NCBI RefSeq assembly: GCF_035046505.1
Contig: NC_089829.1
Location: 31,691,460 to 31,755,459 of the forward strand
Origin: Tiliqua scincoides
Taxonomy: Eukaryota > Chordata > Lepidosauria > Squamata > Scincidae
Reading direction: 5' to 3'
Length of the DNA: 64,000 nt
Shown here one piece after another: positions 1 through 32,819 of the stretch. Each line of letters begins with the position of its first letter. The stretch's first letter is position 1. The notes beneath the pieces were generated by a model. It made no database searches and had not been told where the DNA came from. It worked only from the letters and a program-made list of their open reading frames with translations. The translations under genes and the position numbers were made by a program.

Positions 1-683
1 AAAGTTCAATAACTCCTGAATTCTTGTGTCTTAGAACTCATGCAGACCTGGTTCAGCATATTCTGTGGGGCTTTAATTGCTCCCCAAAGGTGAGCAATTT
101 CAAGTTTTAATGGTAACTAATACCAAGCATCAAGTTCCAGGGATGCAAATTCTTTGAAAATGCCCTGTGACCAGCTTCCCTTCAAAACTGGAATTTCTGG
201 ACCATTTGCAAAAACTCTTTCTTTACATGATTGTAATAACTCTGAGGCTACTTAGGCAGAGAAACAGTTTGTCAAAAGGTCGGAAGCAATTATGTGCTAA
301 TGCACCACACTGGTATAAGGGGTACCCTGTGGCTTATGTCCTTGGACAGCTGAATCATGTTCTTTGCCAGCTGAAGTTTCAAAATCGTGCTGCCCACAGC
401 AATGTGCATGAGAGAAGACTTATCTGGTAATTGGGGGGGGGGGGAGAACACCATGAAAAACAGTGAAAAGAAGTGCATCCATAAAGGGTGGTAAAAATCT
501 TGCATTAATTACATGTTGGAAGAAAATTTATTGTCACTACAATCACTGGGCATAAGAGGATGCACAGATTTAGTTGCGTTTCAGCTAGTCATTCACTTGT
601 ACATGTGTACACACACAGAGCAGCTCCTTTGTGCCTTTTCCAAATTGAGCCCAGCATCTAAACAAGATTTGCACATTTTCACT
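1..683. other. Intergenic, no feature recognised
   Basis: Downstream of HEATR3. Only short unrelated ORFs and a G homopolymer near 435 are present; I see no gene or named repeat. Confidence 0.5.
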
Positions 684-684
684 T

Positions 685-850
685 AAGAACATAAGAATAA
701 CCCGCTGGATCATGCCACAGGTCCATCTAGTCCAGCTTCCAGTATCTCACAGTGGCCCACCAAATGCCTCAGGGAACACACAAGACATGACCTGCATCTT
801 GGTGCCCTCCCTTGCATCTGGCATTCTGATGTAGCCCATTCCATAATTTG
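685..850 (-). mobile_element. LINE 3' end, L2/CR1 group (old fragment)
   Basis: Matches the 3' end of the longer copies at 44382 and 50180 (GAACATAAGAA..., CATCTAGTCCAGCTTCC, TGGCCCACCAAATGCC). Truncated; no coding part. Confidence 0.8.
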
Positions 851-1210
851 CAGTAGGCTTCTGTCATTTGCAGCAGGCACCATGAACGATAACTTTGGCC
901 CTCTGTATGAAACAAGTTTGACATTCCTGGTGGGAGTGGGCCACCAGAGGGCCAAAGTTAGCATTCATGGTGCCTGCTGAAGGTTGGAAGTGACATCATT
1001 AAACAGAAAGTGACATCATTAACCAGGTGAAGGCCAGAAAGAAGCCCTTTGTTCTCACATAGAAATTCATTTGCTTCAAATGACAAAGCGAAAATGTGCA
1101 AATCTTGTTCATATTTCCAAGATATTAGTACAGTCCAATTATCACGTAGGGAAAACCCAATTATCACAGGAGCCAAACTGCTTCCGGGGGCCACATGCAG
1201 CCCGCAGGCA
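851..1210 (-). mobile_element. Rearranged non-autonomous DNA element (hAT-like)
   Basis: Shares CTTTGGCCCTCTGTAT, ACAAGTTTGACA and the paired ATGACATCA stretches with 63395-63645, here largely in the opposite orientation. Part of the end sequence occurs twice in opposite orientation within this copy, so it is rearranged or a nested pair. Confidence 0.55.
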
Positions 1211-3051
1211 TTATGCTCTAAATTAATGATCTAAACTATCCCTCAGCAAGATGTATCATCTGGTTTGATCAAAATTAGAAGCCAGGGTAGGTATTCTCAG
1301 AATTTGGGTACCAATACATCCTTATTCTCCCCCTGGAAAGTCTTCCCTTTTTCCCTGACACACACTACATAAAAGAGGAGATGGAACAGATCCCTGCAAG
1401 ACTCCCAGGGAAAGTGCCCCAAGCAATTATCTTAAGACATCCCTAAAGTTTTGAAAAGCAGGATCAAAGCTACCACCAACCAACAAACCCCTTGGTCTAA
1501 AGATCATGTTAATCGTACCACAAAATCTATGAAACCAAAGCTCAATATCAGATTCATTCAAGCTAGCTGTTCTTTCCATCTTGTGGTATGTCTGTGGTGA
1601 ATTGTCACAAGGGAACATTTCCATTTACAAACCCATTTTTGGACAATAACCCAACATGGACTGGGTAGTCTTCCAAGACCAGAGAGGGGAGAACCCAAGC
1701 AATCTGGGCTATTACAGGGCATTTGCCAGCATCCCTTAGTAAACACAGACAACATTCCATTTTTTTTCCTCCTTACAGTAATAGTTTCCAACTTCTTATT
1801 GATTTGAAAAAGCATGACATATTTTTTTGCTGAGGCAAATGAAAAGGCAGTCAAGAAATAAACACAGACCCGAGTTAATTTTAGGGGGGGGGGAGGAAAA
1901 ATTAGTCTGTTTTCATTAAAAATATCCCTCATTCCAATCAGATAACTCGAACAAGTGTTTCTGTTCTTTTCATCAAAAGCCATGAGCAAGTTTTCCGTTT
2001 CTCCACACATGATTAAAATAGTTTGGAACAGATTGCAAACTAGACGTTCCCAAAGTGGGTGCTTGCTTTTTATCTACTTTATTTAAAAACATGCAGCACC
2101 TCCCACAGCAATGAAGGAAGTCAGCCAACAGCAGGTATTATCAATTTTGAGTTTGTATTTAGCAACATGAAAAAGTGACACCATCTTTTGCAACAAGAAG
2201 AGGCAGGTGTGTTACTGCCACAAACACGCACCATAAGATTCCTGTGTCCTTATTGACGAGCGCACAAAATCATGTACTGGGTAGGTTCTCCAAGCAACAG
2301 TTTCAAACTGGGATCATCACACCACCTATACTTTTGAAGCAATATTCACAATCGGCACCATTCTGCAAATGCTCATTTTCAACACCTCATGGCAAATATA
2401 TGTGAGTTTTTAATCAAAAAGGTTGAATGGAGAAAGTGAAAACAAATAGCCAAATGTAACCTGGGCCAGAATCCTCCTTTCACCTGTGCAAAATTTGAAA
2501 AAACACTGCTAACATAATGCAGAGATGATGGCAGAATCGGTTTTAGAAGTTTGTCTCCTAACTTGTCTCTTTCCGTGACCCTAACATACAACCTCTGCTA
2601 TCCAAATGTTGGTAGAAATTGTCTCATTTTTTAAAAGAAGTATGTATATTTATATATGCTTTATATCCTAGACTTAGTACAAAAATAGTTGATGTATTTG
2701 ATGTGGCTTACTTACCTTCCCATTTCAAACATAAATTAGGCTGTCTTTGCTACAGGGGAAAAACGAACTGAGATCAAATATGCTTTAGATCATAAAAGAT
2801 ATAAGCTGGGAGGAAATATACCAGGTTCAAAGCAATATGGCAACAATCCAAAAGGTAAAGAGAGAGGAATAGGAAGCATTCATCTTTTTCAGAAAATGTT
2901 CTGCAGATGCCTCCCTTACATCTTGGGTAGTAGGCAAATATTGGGCAAATATCGCCCCCATAATCACCGATGTGCCAGCCTCTGTTCCTCTGACTCATTG
3001 GATTGGAGAAGAGGAGGATGGAATGGAAAAGTATGAAGGAATGGGTTAGTG
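1211..3051. other. Intergenic, no feature recognised
   Basis: No conserved ORF or recognisable repeat. A 150-residue minus-strand ORF at 1558-2010 has no family resemblance. Confidence 0.5.
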
Positions 3052-3301
3052 CTGTGGTTCCCAAACTGTGCATCATGGTGCCCTGGGGTGCCATAGCAAA
3101 CTCACAGGGGCACTAGCCCTTCTGGGTACCGCCATCTTGACCTAGCTGAGATTGCATGATCTCGGAAGATTCACACAATCCTATGGGAGTGCTGTCAGCC
3201 ATTTCATCCGCCCATGGTGCAGCACTGCCATGATAAGGCACTGTGAAAAAATTCCTGTGACACTAAAGGTGCCATGGGCAGGGTAAGTTTGGGAACTGCT
3301 G
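3052..3301. mobile_element. Non-autonomous hAT element with imperfect 8-bp duplication
   Basis: Ends CTGTGGTTCCCAAACT and AGTTTGGGAACTGCTG form terminal inverted repeats, flanked by GGTTAGTG and GGATAGTG (7 of 8 match). Length 250 bp and no coding capacity. Confidence 0.75.
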
Positions 3302-3456
3302 GGATAGTGTGTCAGAGACAGTCTAACCCAGCCCTCTTCTCTACTCCACATGTCCTCTTCTGTCCCTCTCCCTTTTCCAATATAGGGAAAGGAGAAGTGA
3401 GGGTGAGTAAGCAGGTGGAGGTGGATGCCCTCCATCTGCTGCCTGAGATTAGTGTC

Positions 3457-3547
3457 TCAGAGCCCAATTCTATACACATCTACTCAGAAGTCCCATTATA
3501 GTCTATGAGGCTTACTCCGAGGTAAGTGAGGATAGGATTGCAGCTTT
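3457..3547. mobile_element. Short MITE of the CAATCCTAT/ACTCAGAAGTAAGTC family
   Basis: One of about ten copies here of a roughly 90-bp repeat that reads as a near palindrome, from a CAATTCTATACACATCTACTC end to a GGATAGGATTGCAGC end. Confidence 0.65.
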
Positions 3548-3967
3548 AGTCAGCCTCATGCATGAGCAGGCCCTGATCTTTTGCATCTCAAAGTCTAAAG
3601 CCTTTTTACCTGAAGTATTTTGTAATAAAAGTACACCCCTACTCTCTGTATCTAGAAGGCACATTATAGAAGATTCAGTTATGCATAATACACAGTAATG
3701 CACCAGGCACAGCCCATCCAAATTTCTCCACTCCTCCTACTGAATGCAGCATCTCAAGCTTCTTGTGATGCATGCATGCATCCTAGTCAGGAACAGGCAT
3801 AAACATCCCACAAAGTGTAATTTCTGCTCCTTTCTGCCTGGATAGCAGGTGTGAAGCTGGGAACCCAAATGAGCTGGTCAGGATGGAATAACAACCAGTC
3901 CCCCATATTCCCTCCTCCCACAGGCCTGCATAACCTGCCTCCTATAAACAAACCAGTTGGAAACATT

Positions 3968-4192
3968 TACAGCTAGCCTTCCTTATCGGTGGGTTTGGCA
4001 CCCATGGATCTGACTCAATGCTGAACCCACATCTGGAGGGCCTCAAGAACCTCCTGAATGCAACTGGAAGAGTCTTCTGGTCATGTCTGGAAGGTTCTTG
4101 AGGCCCTCCCCACAGATTCCATTATCCACAGAAAGCAGTATCTGCAAGGGGTCCGGGAACAGAGTCACCACGGATACTGAAGGCTAACTGTA
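3968..4192. mobile_element. Tc1/mariner-like MITE
   Basis: Terminal inverted repeats of about 25 bp (TACAGCTAGCCTTCCTTATC against TACAGTTAGCCTTCAGTATC) flanked by TA. An inner inverted repeat (GGAGGGCCTCAAGAACCTCC and its partner) adds a hairpin. Confidence 0.7.
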
Positions 4193-5077
4193 TTGTGTAG
4201 GCAAGACATACCAACAGGCTGATAATAGGAACCCCTTGCCTACAAAATCTCACACCACTATCTTTTTTTCCTCGTTTCAAAAGGTGTTGCAGAACACTGT
4301 TGCTTAACATGGCTACTTTTTTGATTTCAGTTAACTCCCAACTATATACTCCCTAAGTGACTCAAGAAAACTAGGCTGGTTTTGTGCCATCTATATTTTT
4401 TTCTCCAGCAAACGCATTTCAAGGTGACAGGTGTGGACAATTTTGCAGAGTGACAACATCTACACCTGTTGTTACTGCTCACCAGTAGCAGTCAATAGCA
4501 ATCATTAATATAGCCCAGGCTGGAAAAAGTCCAGACAACACATGGCCCAGGGAATAGGATGACGGTGCCTATGAAATCTGAAATATTTTTTCAGCCCTGT
4601 GTATGGCTGGCACCTAAATGGCCAATGTTGGTGCACAGGATTGGAAATATTAGATTCCAGACTTTTTGTACAGCAAAGGATAGGCTTTGTGCTGTAAGAA
4701 TTTGGATGCATTTTTGCTGTGTGATTTAGTAACAAAAACGAAACAAAGTCAATCCCAGGGTACAGAATTTGGACCTAATTCACAGTCAATATTAAGTGTA
4801 CAAAAGTTGCTCACCTTAACAGCAATCACCACTTCTCCAATGAATTATATCACACAAGACACAGCATAAAAGTTTACTTTCTTTTTTAAGAATCTTCCAG
4901 CATACATTGAGGCATTCAAGGTTGACTCGACTTGACTTGACATTGAGGCATTCATATTTCTTTCACTTCCTTGTAGAATGGTAATTTTATGCCAGAAGCC
5001 ATGGATATTTTCACACAATGACACTACCACCTAGAAAGTCCAGTACAGAGGTAATATTTTCAACTTTCTAATCATGA
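4193..5077. other. Intergenic, no feature recognised
   Basis: No gene or named repeat seen; A+T-rich unique-looking sequence. Confidence 0.45.
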
Positions 5078-5158
5078 TTAACCCATTTCTGCCCAGCTAA
5101 CAGATGTACACATTTGATCCCTGTTGTGTATATGCAACATCCGGCAGAAATGGCTTAA
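5078..5158. mobile_element. 81-bp MITE with TTAA ends, copy A
   Basis: TTAA then CCCATTTCTGCC at the left and GGCAGAAATGGC then TTAA at the right; the middle contains ACATTTGATCCCTGTTGTG. Near-identical to copies at 6030 and 39534. Confidence 0.75.
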
Positions 5159-5852
5159 AGATAGCGGGAGCACCCTGGAGGCTTATGTGCCCCTTCCCAC
5201 ATTAGCCATGGTTAGTTAGCTTAAACCAGCTTGCAACCATTATTAGAAGCATGTTTGCAAATTTTCATTTTGAGCTAACCATGGCTAATGTTAACAATAG
5301 TGCAGACCTAAGACTACACCATCATTAGGTCTGAAAACAGGAGCCAGAGGTGCAGAAGGGGAGGACAGAAGGCAGAGATGCATGTAAGCCTATGAGGTAC
5401 TTGCAATCTCCTAATCATGGTCATTAGATTAATAAAAGTATGGCTACAACATACCTTCAAATGGAGAATTGAAAAAATCTCAGACATTTAGTCACCTAGA
5501 AATCCGATACTGTACTTGTTATCCGTGGACTCAATTTGTTTGGTTATAGGCAGTGCTGGCTCTTAGGGAACTGAAAAATGGCCTCTAGGTGTTTAAAAAT
5601 AATTGTTCCCAATCCTGATTTAAGGACACATTCTGGTAAACGTCATTATATCGACATTAAATTCTGTGACACTTATTGAAGCCACGCCCAGGTCACCCCC
5701 TCATTCCACACTTACCTGTAAGAAATGCAGCATAAAAAATAGATCTCCGCTCCCCCTTACCAATCATTGCAAGGTGCTATAATTCCAGAGTAATATATTT
5801 AGCACATGATAATAAAAAATATAGCTTTGCAGTCTTTCTTGCTATTCAAATG

Positions 5853-26811
<20,959 letters not shown>

Positions 26812-27010
26812 GTCCGGGCCGGCGCCTTCCAGCACGGGAGGAACCGGGCCCGCCCGCCTGCCTGCCTGCCTGGCCGACCTCCCCCCACGTGTGCGGCCGG
26901 AGCGCAAGCGCTGCAGCCCGGCTCAGAGCCCGCCCCGGATGGGGCGTTTGCGGAGAGGCTGGCCGAGCGCAGCGCCTGCAAGTGCCGAGGGGGAGCCTTA
27001 CCGCTCCAGC
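26812..27010 (-). promoter_or_regulatory. HEATR3 CpG-rich promoter with E-box
   Basis: The G+C- and CpG-rich block around the HEATR3 start (about 26600-27010) fits a CpG-island promoter. A CACGTG E-box lies at 26886-26891, 75 bp upstream of the ATG. E-boxes of this type are common at MYC-responsive ribosome-biogenesis genes, which suits HEATR3. The transcription start is not identified. Confidence 0.7.
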
Positions 27011-27420
27011 GCTTGCTCGGGAGTAAAGCTACAATCCTACCTGTGCACACTTTCCTGGGAATAAGCCCCACTGAACCCAAGGACATGCCTGACTTCTGAC
27101 CAGACCTGCAAAGGACTGTGCTGAAAGTCTCCCTGAGTTGTGAAGGACTTAGGCTGCCATCCTGTCCACGCTTACCTGAGAGTAAGCTCCATTGACTACA
27201 ATGGGACTTACTTCTGACTAGACATCCCTAGGCTTGGGCTGTTAGGCTGCAATCCTATCCACACTCACCTGAAAGTAAGCCCCATTGAGAGTTCAGTCCC
27301 TGCAGGCTGGCTGGGAAAGCAGAGCCCAAGCCTATGCATGTCTACTCAGAAGTAAGTCCCATGATATTCAATGGGGCTTGCTCTCCGGTATATGTAGATA
27401 GGATTGCAGCCTCAACCCTA
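27011..27420. repeat. Cluster of four CAATCCTAT-family MITE units upstream of HEATR3
   Basis: Copies or half copies at about 27025-27105, 27148-27235, 27243-27300 and 27330-27413. Each has an AATCCTA or ATCCTGTCC end and a TAAG(T/C)CCCA(C/T)TGA core. They sit directly next to the promoter CpG block. Confidence 0.7.
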
Positions 27421-27647
27421 CTGTGCTCAGTGGAGAAGCCTGGCAGCAGCCCAGTCTTAGGTGTTTACCTAAGACTTTACTCAAAAGTAAACCCCAACAG
27501 CTTCAGCAGGTCCCAAGAACACATGCACAGGTTTTCAAGCATATGTACACTCCTATATATGCTCCACTGAACTCAAGGTAGCTTAAAGTCACCAACAGAT
27601 GGAGAAAACAAGACACACCCTGGTCTGCTCTTGCAACTCTTTTAACA

Positions 27648-28228
27648 CAGTGGTTCTCAAACCTTTTAACACCAGGACCCACTTTTTAGAATGACTTTCA
27701 GGACCACAGGGATTGATATCATTAACCTGAAAGTGATGTCATGGCCAGAAGTGATATCATCAAGCCAGAAATTTTTTAACACCTCTCATATAACAAAATC
27801 AAATTAATTAGTACGTGAATTAAGTTTACAATAAGAACAAGTTAAAAAATTTACTTTAAAAAAGAACCGCCCTCCTAACTCTCCCAAGCAGTTGCTGATG
27901 TGTTTAAAAAAAAATTCCCAAACATCCCAAGGCTGCAGTCCTATCTGTTGTTGGCAACCTTCAGTCTCCAGAGACTCTGGTATCGCGCTCTGAAAGGTGG
28001 TTTTGAAACAGCGTCTAGTGTGGCTGAAAAGGCCAATTCGGGAGTGACAATCCCTTCCACAACGGGAGCAAGTGCAGTCAGTCCCTGGTCTGTCTCCTTT
28101 CCCAAATGCAGTTCCCAAATGCAGTCACATATATTAAAAATAAAATGCACATTGAAATGAATGGGGACCCACCTGCAATTGGATTGCAACCCACCTAGCG
28201 GTTCCCACCCATAGTTTGAGAAACACTG
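27648..28228. mobile_element. Non-autonomous hAT element with 8-bp duplication, holding an inner repeat
   Basis: Ends CAGTGGTTCTCAAACC and AGTTTGAGAAACACTG; flanks TTTTAACA and CTTTAACA. The block 27935-28125 inside it is a copy of the TTGGCAACCTTCAGTCTC repeat. Confidence 0.8.
27935..28125 (-). mobile_element. Second copy of the LINE 3'-end-like repeat, inside a hAT element
   Basis: GTTGGCAACCTTCAGTCTCC, GGTATCGCGCTCTGAAAGG; collinear with the start of 25362 and then diverging. Confidence 0.55.
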
Positions 28229-28749
28229 CTTTAACAGCCATGCAGAAAGCAGGCGGTGATGAGGAACTGCTGTGCAAGGCCAGCCCAAGCCCTCTTGGTG
28301 ACTAAGGCAGTGTGCCAAATATTCCCATCTACTTCTAAAAGTGAGCTAAAATGTAGCATTCATCCATACTTCCTTTTTCTGTCCTGCAGTGGGAGGAGCA
28401 GGGGCTGGCAGAGGCCTGTCTCAGTTGGCCTCCTGGCTGGGCTGGTACTGGTCAGTTGAAAGGGCAGCTTTGAAAATGGGGTGGACCTACTCCTACAAGA
28501 GCATGCAAGGGATTTTGTAGCAGAAAGCAGCTCACTCCTATGCATGTCTGCTCAGAAGTAAGACTTGCTCAGCTCAGCTAGATTCTTCCACATAGGTGTG
28601 CCTAAGATTGCAGCTTGTATCAGTATGTATACCCAGGCTAATGCCAACATCACAATGGAGCTGTGGCATCTGGGCTACTCTTGCATGCTCTTTTGCCACC
28701 ATGCGCCGATAAGCACCCCAATCATCTTTAGTCAGAAATAAACTCCACT

Positions 28750-28924
28750 GAGGTGGTTCCCAGACTTTTTTGACTGGTGGCTCCATTGACCTACTGGGCC
28801 ATTGGCTGTGGCTTCCCGTTAGGGCATATTTAATGTAGAGGACAGCTGGTTTTTCACAAGGATTCTTTGGCTCCCCAGCTGGTTTCTGCAGCTCCCCAGG
28901 GAGCTCAGTTTGGAAACCACTGCC
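28750..28924. mobile_element. hAT-like MITE
   Basis: GAGGTGGTTCCCAGAC at the left and GTTTGGAAACCACTGCCC at the right are inverted ends; no clean duplication. Confidence 0.55.
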
Positions 28925-29034
28925 CATTGAAATCAAGCATGCATGAGATTTCAACCTCGATTTAAAAAGGAAGTGCCACAGAGTGTGCTGTTTCCTTGAG
29001 AACTTTTCACCCACTGTCTCAATATCTGTGGTCT

Positions 29035-30006
29035 TGTCATGAGTAAGTGCATGTTAGGCCTAGGTTGGCAGTAGAAGCCTGAATCAAACTAAGACAGTGT
29101 AACTGAAAAGTTGCTAGCAGTTCCTAGCTGCAAGAATGTGAGTAAATAAACAAAAGGATTGTTGTCTCTCCTTTGCTGGCCAGAAAGGACAGATAACAAG
29201 AATTACAACCCATTGGAATGTTTAGCACTTTAGTAGACAAAGATGCGCCTGATCAAGCGTGATCAAGTGCAGCTATGGATCTCCAGTTGGGAGGTGTAAG
29301 AACTAGGAGGGGTTAGCAACCAGGCCAACTTCAAGAAGGTTCTGTCCTCAAAAGTTTCTGTTTGGACAGTCTAAATAATTATGAAGTCACCTCAGTACTA
29401 TTAGCATAAGAAGTTTAATAATGAGTGCCCAAGGGATGTGGTTTGTTCCTTCTTGGACAGAGTTTAGGTGCAACATCCTGCACGCGTGTGAGCTCCGTTG
29501 TCCATCATGGGCACCTGGCCTCATAGGTAGCCCTGGAGCTAAGAGATCTACAAGAGTAACTGACCCAGGTGAGAGATAGGGACCAACAGAGATAGCCAGC
29601 TAGCTTTATTATTTTATTGCTGATATGTGTCCTAGATGTTTATGCCTCTAGCATTTGCTGCCTTATTGTAGAGTGTGTAACCTTATGTACTTAATAAACT
29701 AAAATATCTTTTAGTAAGTTCTTTTCATTGTCTGTTGGTGACAAAGGTTCAGAGTCCTGCCTAGCCGTTCAGCAAGCTACCAAGTGCTCACTGAGGTCTA
29801 GTAACTTGAGGACTGAAGCTTTAATTGGAGAAAGAGCTCAGTGCCTGCAAGGGATAGAATTAAGCCTAGAGGGTCTCATTGTCCCTGGACTGAGGCACTG
29901 GCACATACAGGATGGTGGCAGTACTACTGAGCAGACGGGCCTTGAGGGCTTTAGGGTTCGAGAACCAAGAACTCTGAGCACCCCAAACCCCCCTAGGTTT
30001 ATGACA
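29035..30006 (+). mobile_element. Solo LTR, 972 bp, with 5-bp target duplication
   Basis: The element begins TGTCAT and ends ATGACA, perfect short inverted ends of TG...CA type, and is flanked on both sides by GGTCT (29030-29034 and 30007-30011). A polyadenylation hexamer AATAAA lies at 29693-29698. No internal region is present, so it is a solo LTR left by recombination between two LTRs. It may be of an endogenous retrovirus or a Ty3/Gypsy element; both make 5-bp duplications and I cannot decide. The exact duplication suggests moderate to young age. Confidence 0.85.
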
Positions 30007-30011
30007 GGTCT

Positions 30012-30577
30012 TTTGTTGGCATTAAGGGAAAAGCACACTGCACATACAAATGTGTCACCCATATTTCCCATATACCAGGAATACACCTTCTCTTACAGCC
30101 CCAGGTAGATATGTGAGGGAGATTGGCCTTCCTCATCATCTTATTTAAGAATGCAGGTCAGCCCAGGACTCACTCAACAGCTTGTTCTAAATACACAAGG
30201 AAGCCTGCATCTCCCAACTCAAATCCTGAATACATTGGGACTTGCTTCCCTATCAGCACATCTGGGATTGCTAAACCCAGCTCCCAGGCAAGATGGAGGA
30301 ACTACATTAAGTCCAATGCACTTGACTAGCCAACTGCTGCCTAACCTCCATTGCAATATGGCTGAAATGCTAATTGCCCCATGCAAAGGCTAGTGAACTA
30401 AGCTCCTCCTGACACAATAATTACTATTTAACATTCAAGTCCAAAACCATCCAGTTTTAACTATCAAACAACCCAGACTTCTGTAGCCTTTAAGCACCTC
30501 TGTTTGTAAGCCTATTCAAAGATAATTATTTTCCATAAGTACTGGAGTTAGATTTTAATATTATGTCATTACCATTC
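30012..30577. other. Intergenic, no feature recognised
   Basis: Nothing recognised between the solo LTR and the next MITE. Confidence 0.45.
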
Positions 30578-30580
30578 AAA

Positions 30581-30760
30581 GGGTGCAATCCTAACCAACT
30601 TTCTAGCACTGACTTAGCTGCAATGCAGCCCCCAAGGTAAGGCAACAAACATGCCCTTAGCTTGAGGAAGCCCCCTTGACTACCTCCCCACTGAAGGATG
30701 CAGTGCACACCACATTGGCAAAGCTGTGTAGGTGCTGGAAAGTTGGTTAGGATTGCACCC
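30581..30760. mobile_element. Harbinger-like MITE with AAA duplication
   Basis: Perfectly matching ends GGGTGCAATCCTAACCAACT and the reverse; flanked by AAA on both sides. Confidence 0.8.
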
Positions 30761-30763
30761 AAA

Positions 30764-31824
30764 GTCTGTCAAATTTGTTCTTACGAAGAGGAATCAATAA
30801 ACACTTTCAGTCCCCCAACTGTTGTCTTGAAATGTCCATATTGCAGTGGTAGTTTTAAGTTTTTCATGCTATAGAATTAAGAAGACTATGCTACATGTTC
30901 TCAAGAGTCTTAAGCTACAGTTCTCTGCATGTTTACTCAGAAGTAACTCTACTACCTTTCATGAGCTTGCTCCCAGAACCACATGCACATAACTGCAGGC
31001 ATTTTCTCTACAGTATTTCTGTGATACATCAAAGACTGCTACCTCAAACACAAGCTATTCCCCCACACTAAAGAAGGACCAAAAGGAAAAATCTTTTATA
31101 CCAGATCATCCAAGAGATTGGCTGCCGTCCATCTGAAAAAGGTTGGAATTGTCAAAAAAATAGCTTCATAATGAAGAAAACTTCTTTCAGCTTATCTTCC
31201 AGTTCAGATATATTGTCTGAAGTATTTTTCAATATACATATAGCTCTCTTGTTGTGGTCTGATGCTTCTAACTCTGTTGATCCTCTTACTTCAAAATGCA
31301 AGACGCTCGTCTTCAGAGACTAAAGGAAAATGTGGTCCCCCAAATTACGGAAGGGGATGGGTTTTCTTAGTGCTACGTAGAGTTGGGCATGTCGAGACTA
31401 GCCTCTAGTTGCGCATGGGCCAGTCTGTCGTCACTGAAGATCAGAATGAGGGCAGACAAAAGGACCAAATAATTTGTAAGACCATTAATGTAGTACTAAT
31501 ACATTACATGTTCACATTCAAGTTCTTAAGACGTCCCAAGTAATCAGCGATTTGTATATCCTATTGAAAGAATGAACAACTAGGACTCTTTAGTTCACAG
31601 TGATTGACCCAAGATTCAAAGTTAAACAAGAGGTTTCTGAAGGGCAGCTGTGATTTATACATGACATCATGCAAGTTCTTACCATTCAGGAAAGCTGGAT
31701 GTCAGAGACTCCTAGAATAAAATATCTGTGGCATGAGTGTAAAAATGTAAAGCAGTGCAAATATAATGTAAACATTGACAAGGTATAGGACATATTTTGA
31801 TCAGAAAAAGGAATACTACTTTGC
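30764..31824. other. Intergenic, mostly unrecognised
   Basis: A partial CAATCCTAT-family unit (CTACAGTTCTCTGCATGTTT, CTCAGAAGTAAC) near 30913-30960. The rest is not recognised. Confidence 0.4.
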
Positions 31825-32045
31825 AATTCTATAACATTTTCTGAGTGTGCAAGGTACTTCGTATGTATTATTGTGATGTAATCCTTACAGCAACTGGCAA
31901 AATAAGTATTAACTCCATATTGCAGATGGGAGACAGTGGTGTGTCTAAGGCCACCAAGTGACTCATTGGCTGAGGAGAAATCCAAAACCTGGAAATCTCA
32001 ATTTGCTGCTTAGTCTCTTAGATGCTACACTACACCTGCTCCTAA
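31825..32045 (+). mobile_element. MIR-like SINE fragment
   Basis: TAACATTTTCTGAGTGTGCA, AATCCTTACAGCAACTGGC, ATATTGCAGATGGGAGACAG and AAGGCCACCAAGTGACTC keep the MIR core and 3' order. Old. Confidence 0.65.
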
Positions 32046-32189
32046 CAACACATGCTTTGAGGCATCAAGTAGTTTCCAACTAAATCTTACTCAGGATGCA
32101 AGTTTGATTTCAAAAGCAAGCTGGGGGGTTTTCCCAGCATATACATACTGTACTGTGCATTTAGTGCCCTTTAAACTGCTTTGAGAACA

Positions 32190-32285
32190 AGGTTACAATC
32201 TGATGCATACTTTCCTGATAAGTCCCACTGAATATAGTAGGACTTACTTCTAGGTAGACATGTATGGGATTGCACTGCACAGCAC
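32190..32285. mobile_element. Short MITE of the CAATCCTAT/AAGTCCCACTGA family
   Basis: GGTTACAATCTGATGCATAC, GATAAGTCCCACTGAATATA and GGACTTACTTCTAGGTAGAC, ending near GGGATTGCAC. Confidence 0.65.
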
Positions 32286-32302
32286 CCAATAATTGCAATT
32301 AA

Positions 32303-32484
32303 GGGTGCAATCCTAACCAACTTTCCAGCACTGGCATAGCTGTGTCAAGTGGGGCATGTGCTGCGTCCTGCAGTTGGAGGGGCTGTCACAGAGGCCTCCT
32401 GAAGGTAAGGCAATGTTTGTTCCCCTACCTTGGAGCTGCATTGCCCTTATGTCAGTCCTAGAAAATGGGTTAGGATTGCGCCCC
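32303..32484. mobile_element. Harbinger-like MITE
   Basis: Same family as 16170 and 30581 (GGGTGCAATCCTAACCAACT at the left, TTAGGATTGCGCCCC at the right). The flanks do not give an exact duplication. Confidence 0.7.
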
Positions 32485-32819
32485 AATTCATTTATTTACA
32501 TGTCATGAGAAAATCTATTTGTCTTTACAATGTATTTAATTTAGATTCTATCCTGTTAAGGGGTCTGTTTGAAAGGTGCTCCTGAACACTGAATATCTGC
32601 TTCTTCGGACTGTTATAGCCACTGTTCTGGGTTTATCTAAAATTCTCCTGGAACCCACATTCTGCATGTGATTCCATTCATACACTGTGTGCACTGAATT
32701 TCAGGAGCCATACAGCACTGTGTATATGATTTTTTTTTTTAAGTTGATAACTGGAAAAGCTTTAGAGGTTCAGGAAGCTTATACTTATGTACTTAAAGTT
32801 TAAAAAAATACCAGCAAAC

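Noticed and set aside
1558-2010. 150-residue minus-strand ORF as a gene downstream of HEATR3
   Set aside because: No domain, no splice context, and low-complexity stretches; probably chance.
5701-5740. Extra 3' exon of HEATR3 near TTACCTGTAAG
   Set aside because: Exon 15 already carries the conserved C-terminus and stop; the motif has no coding sequence around it.
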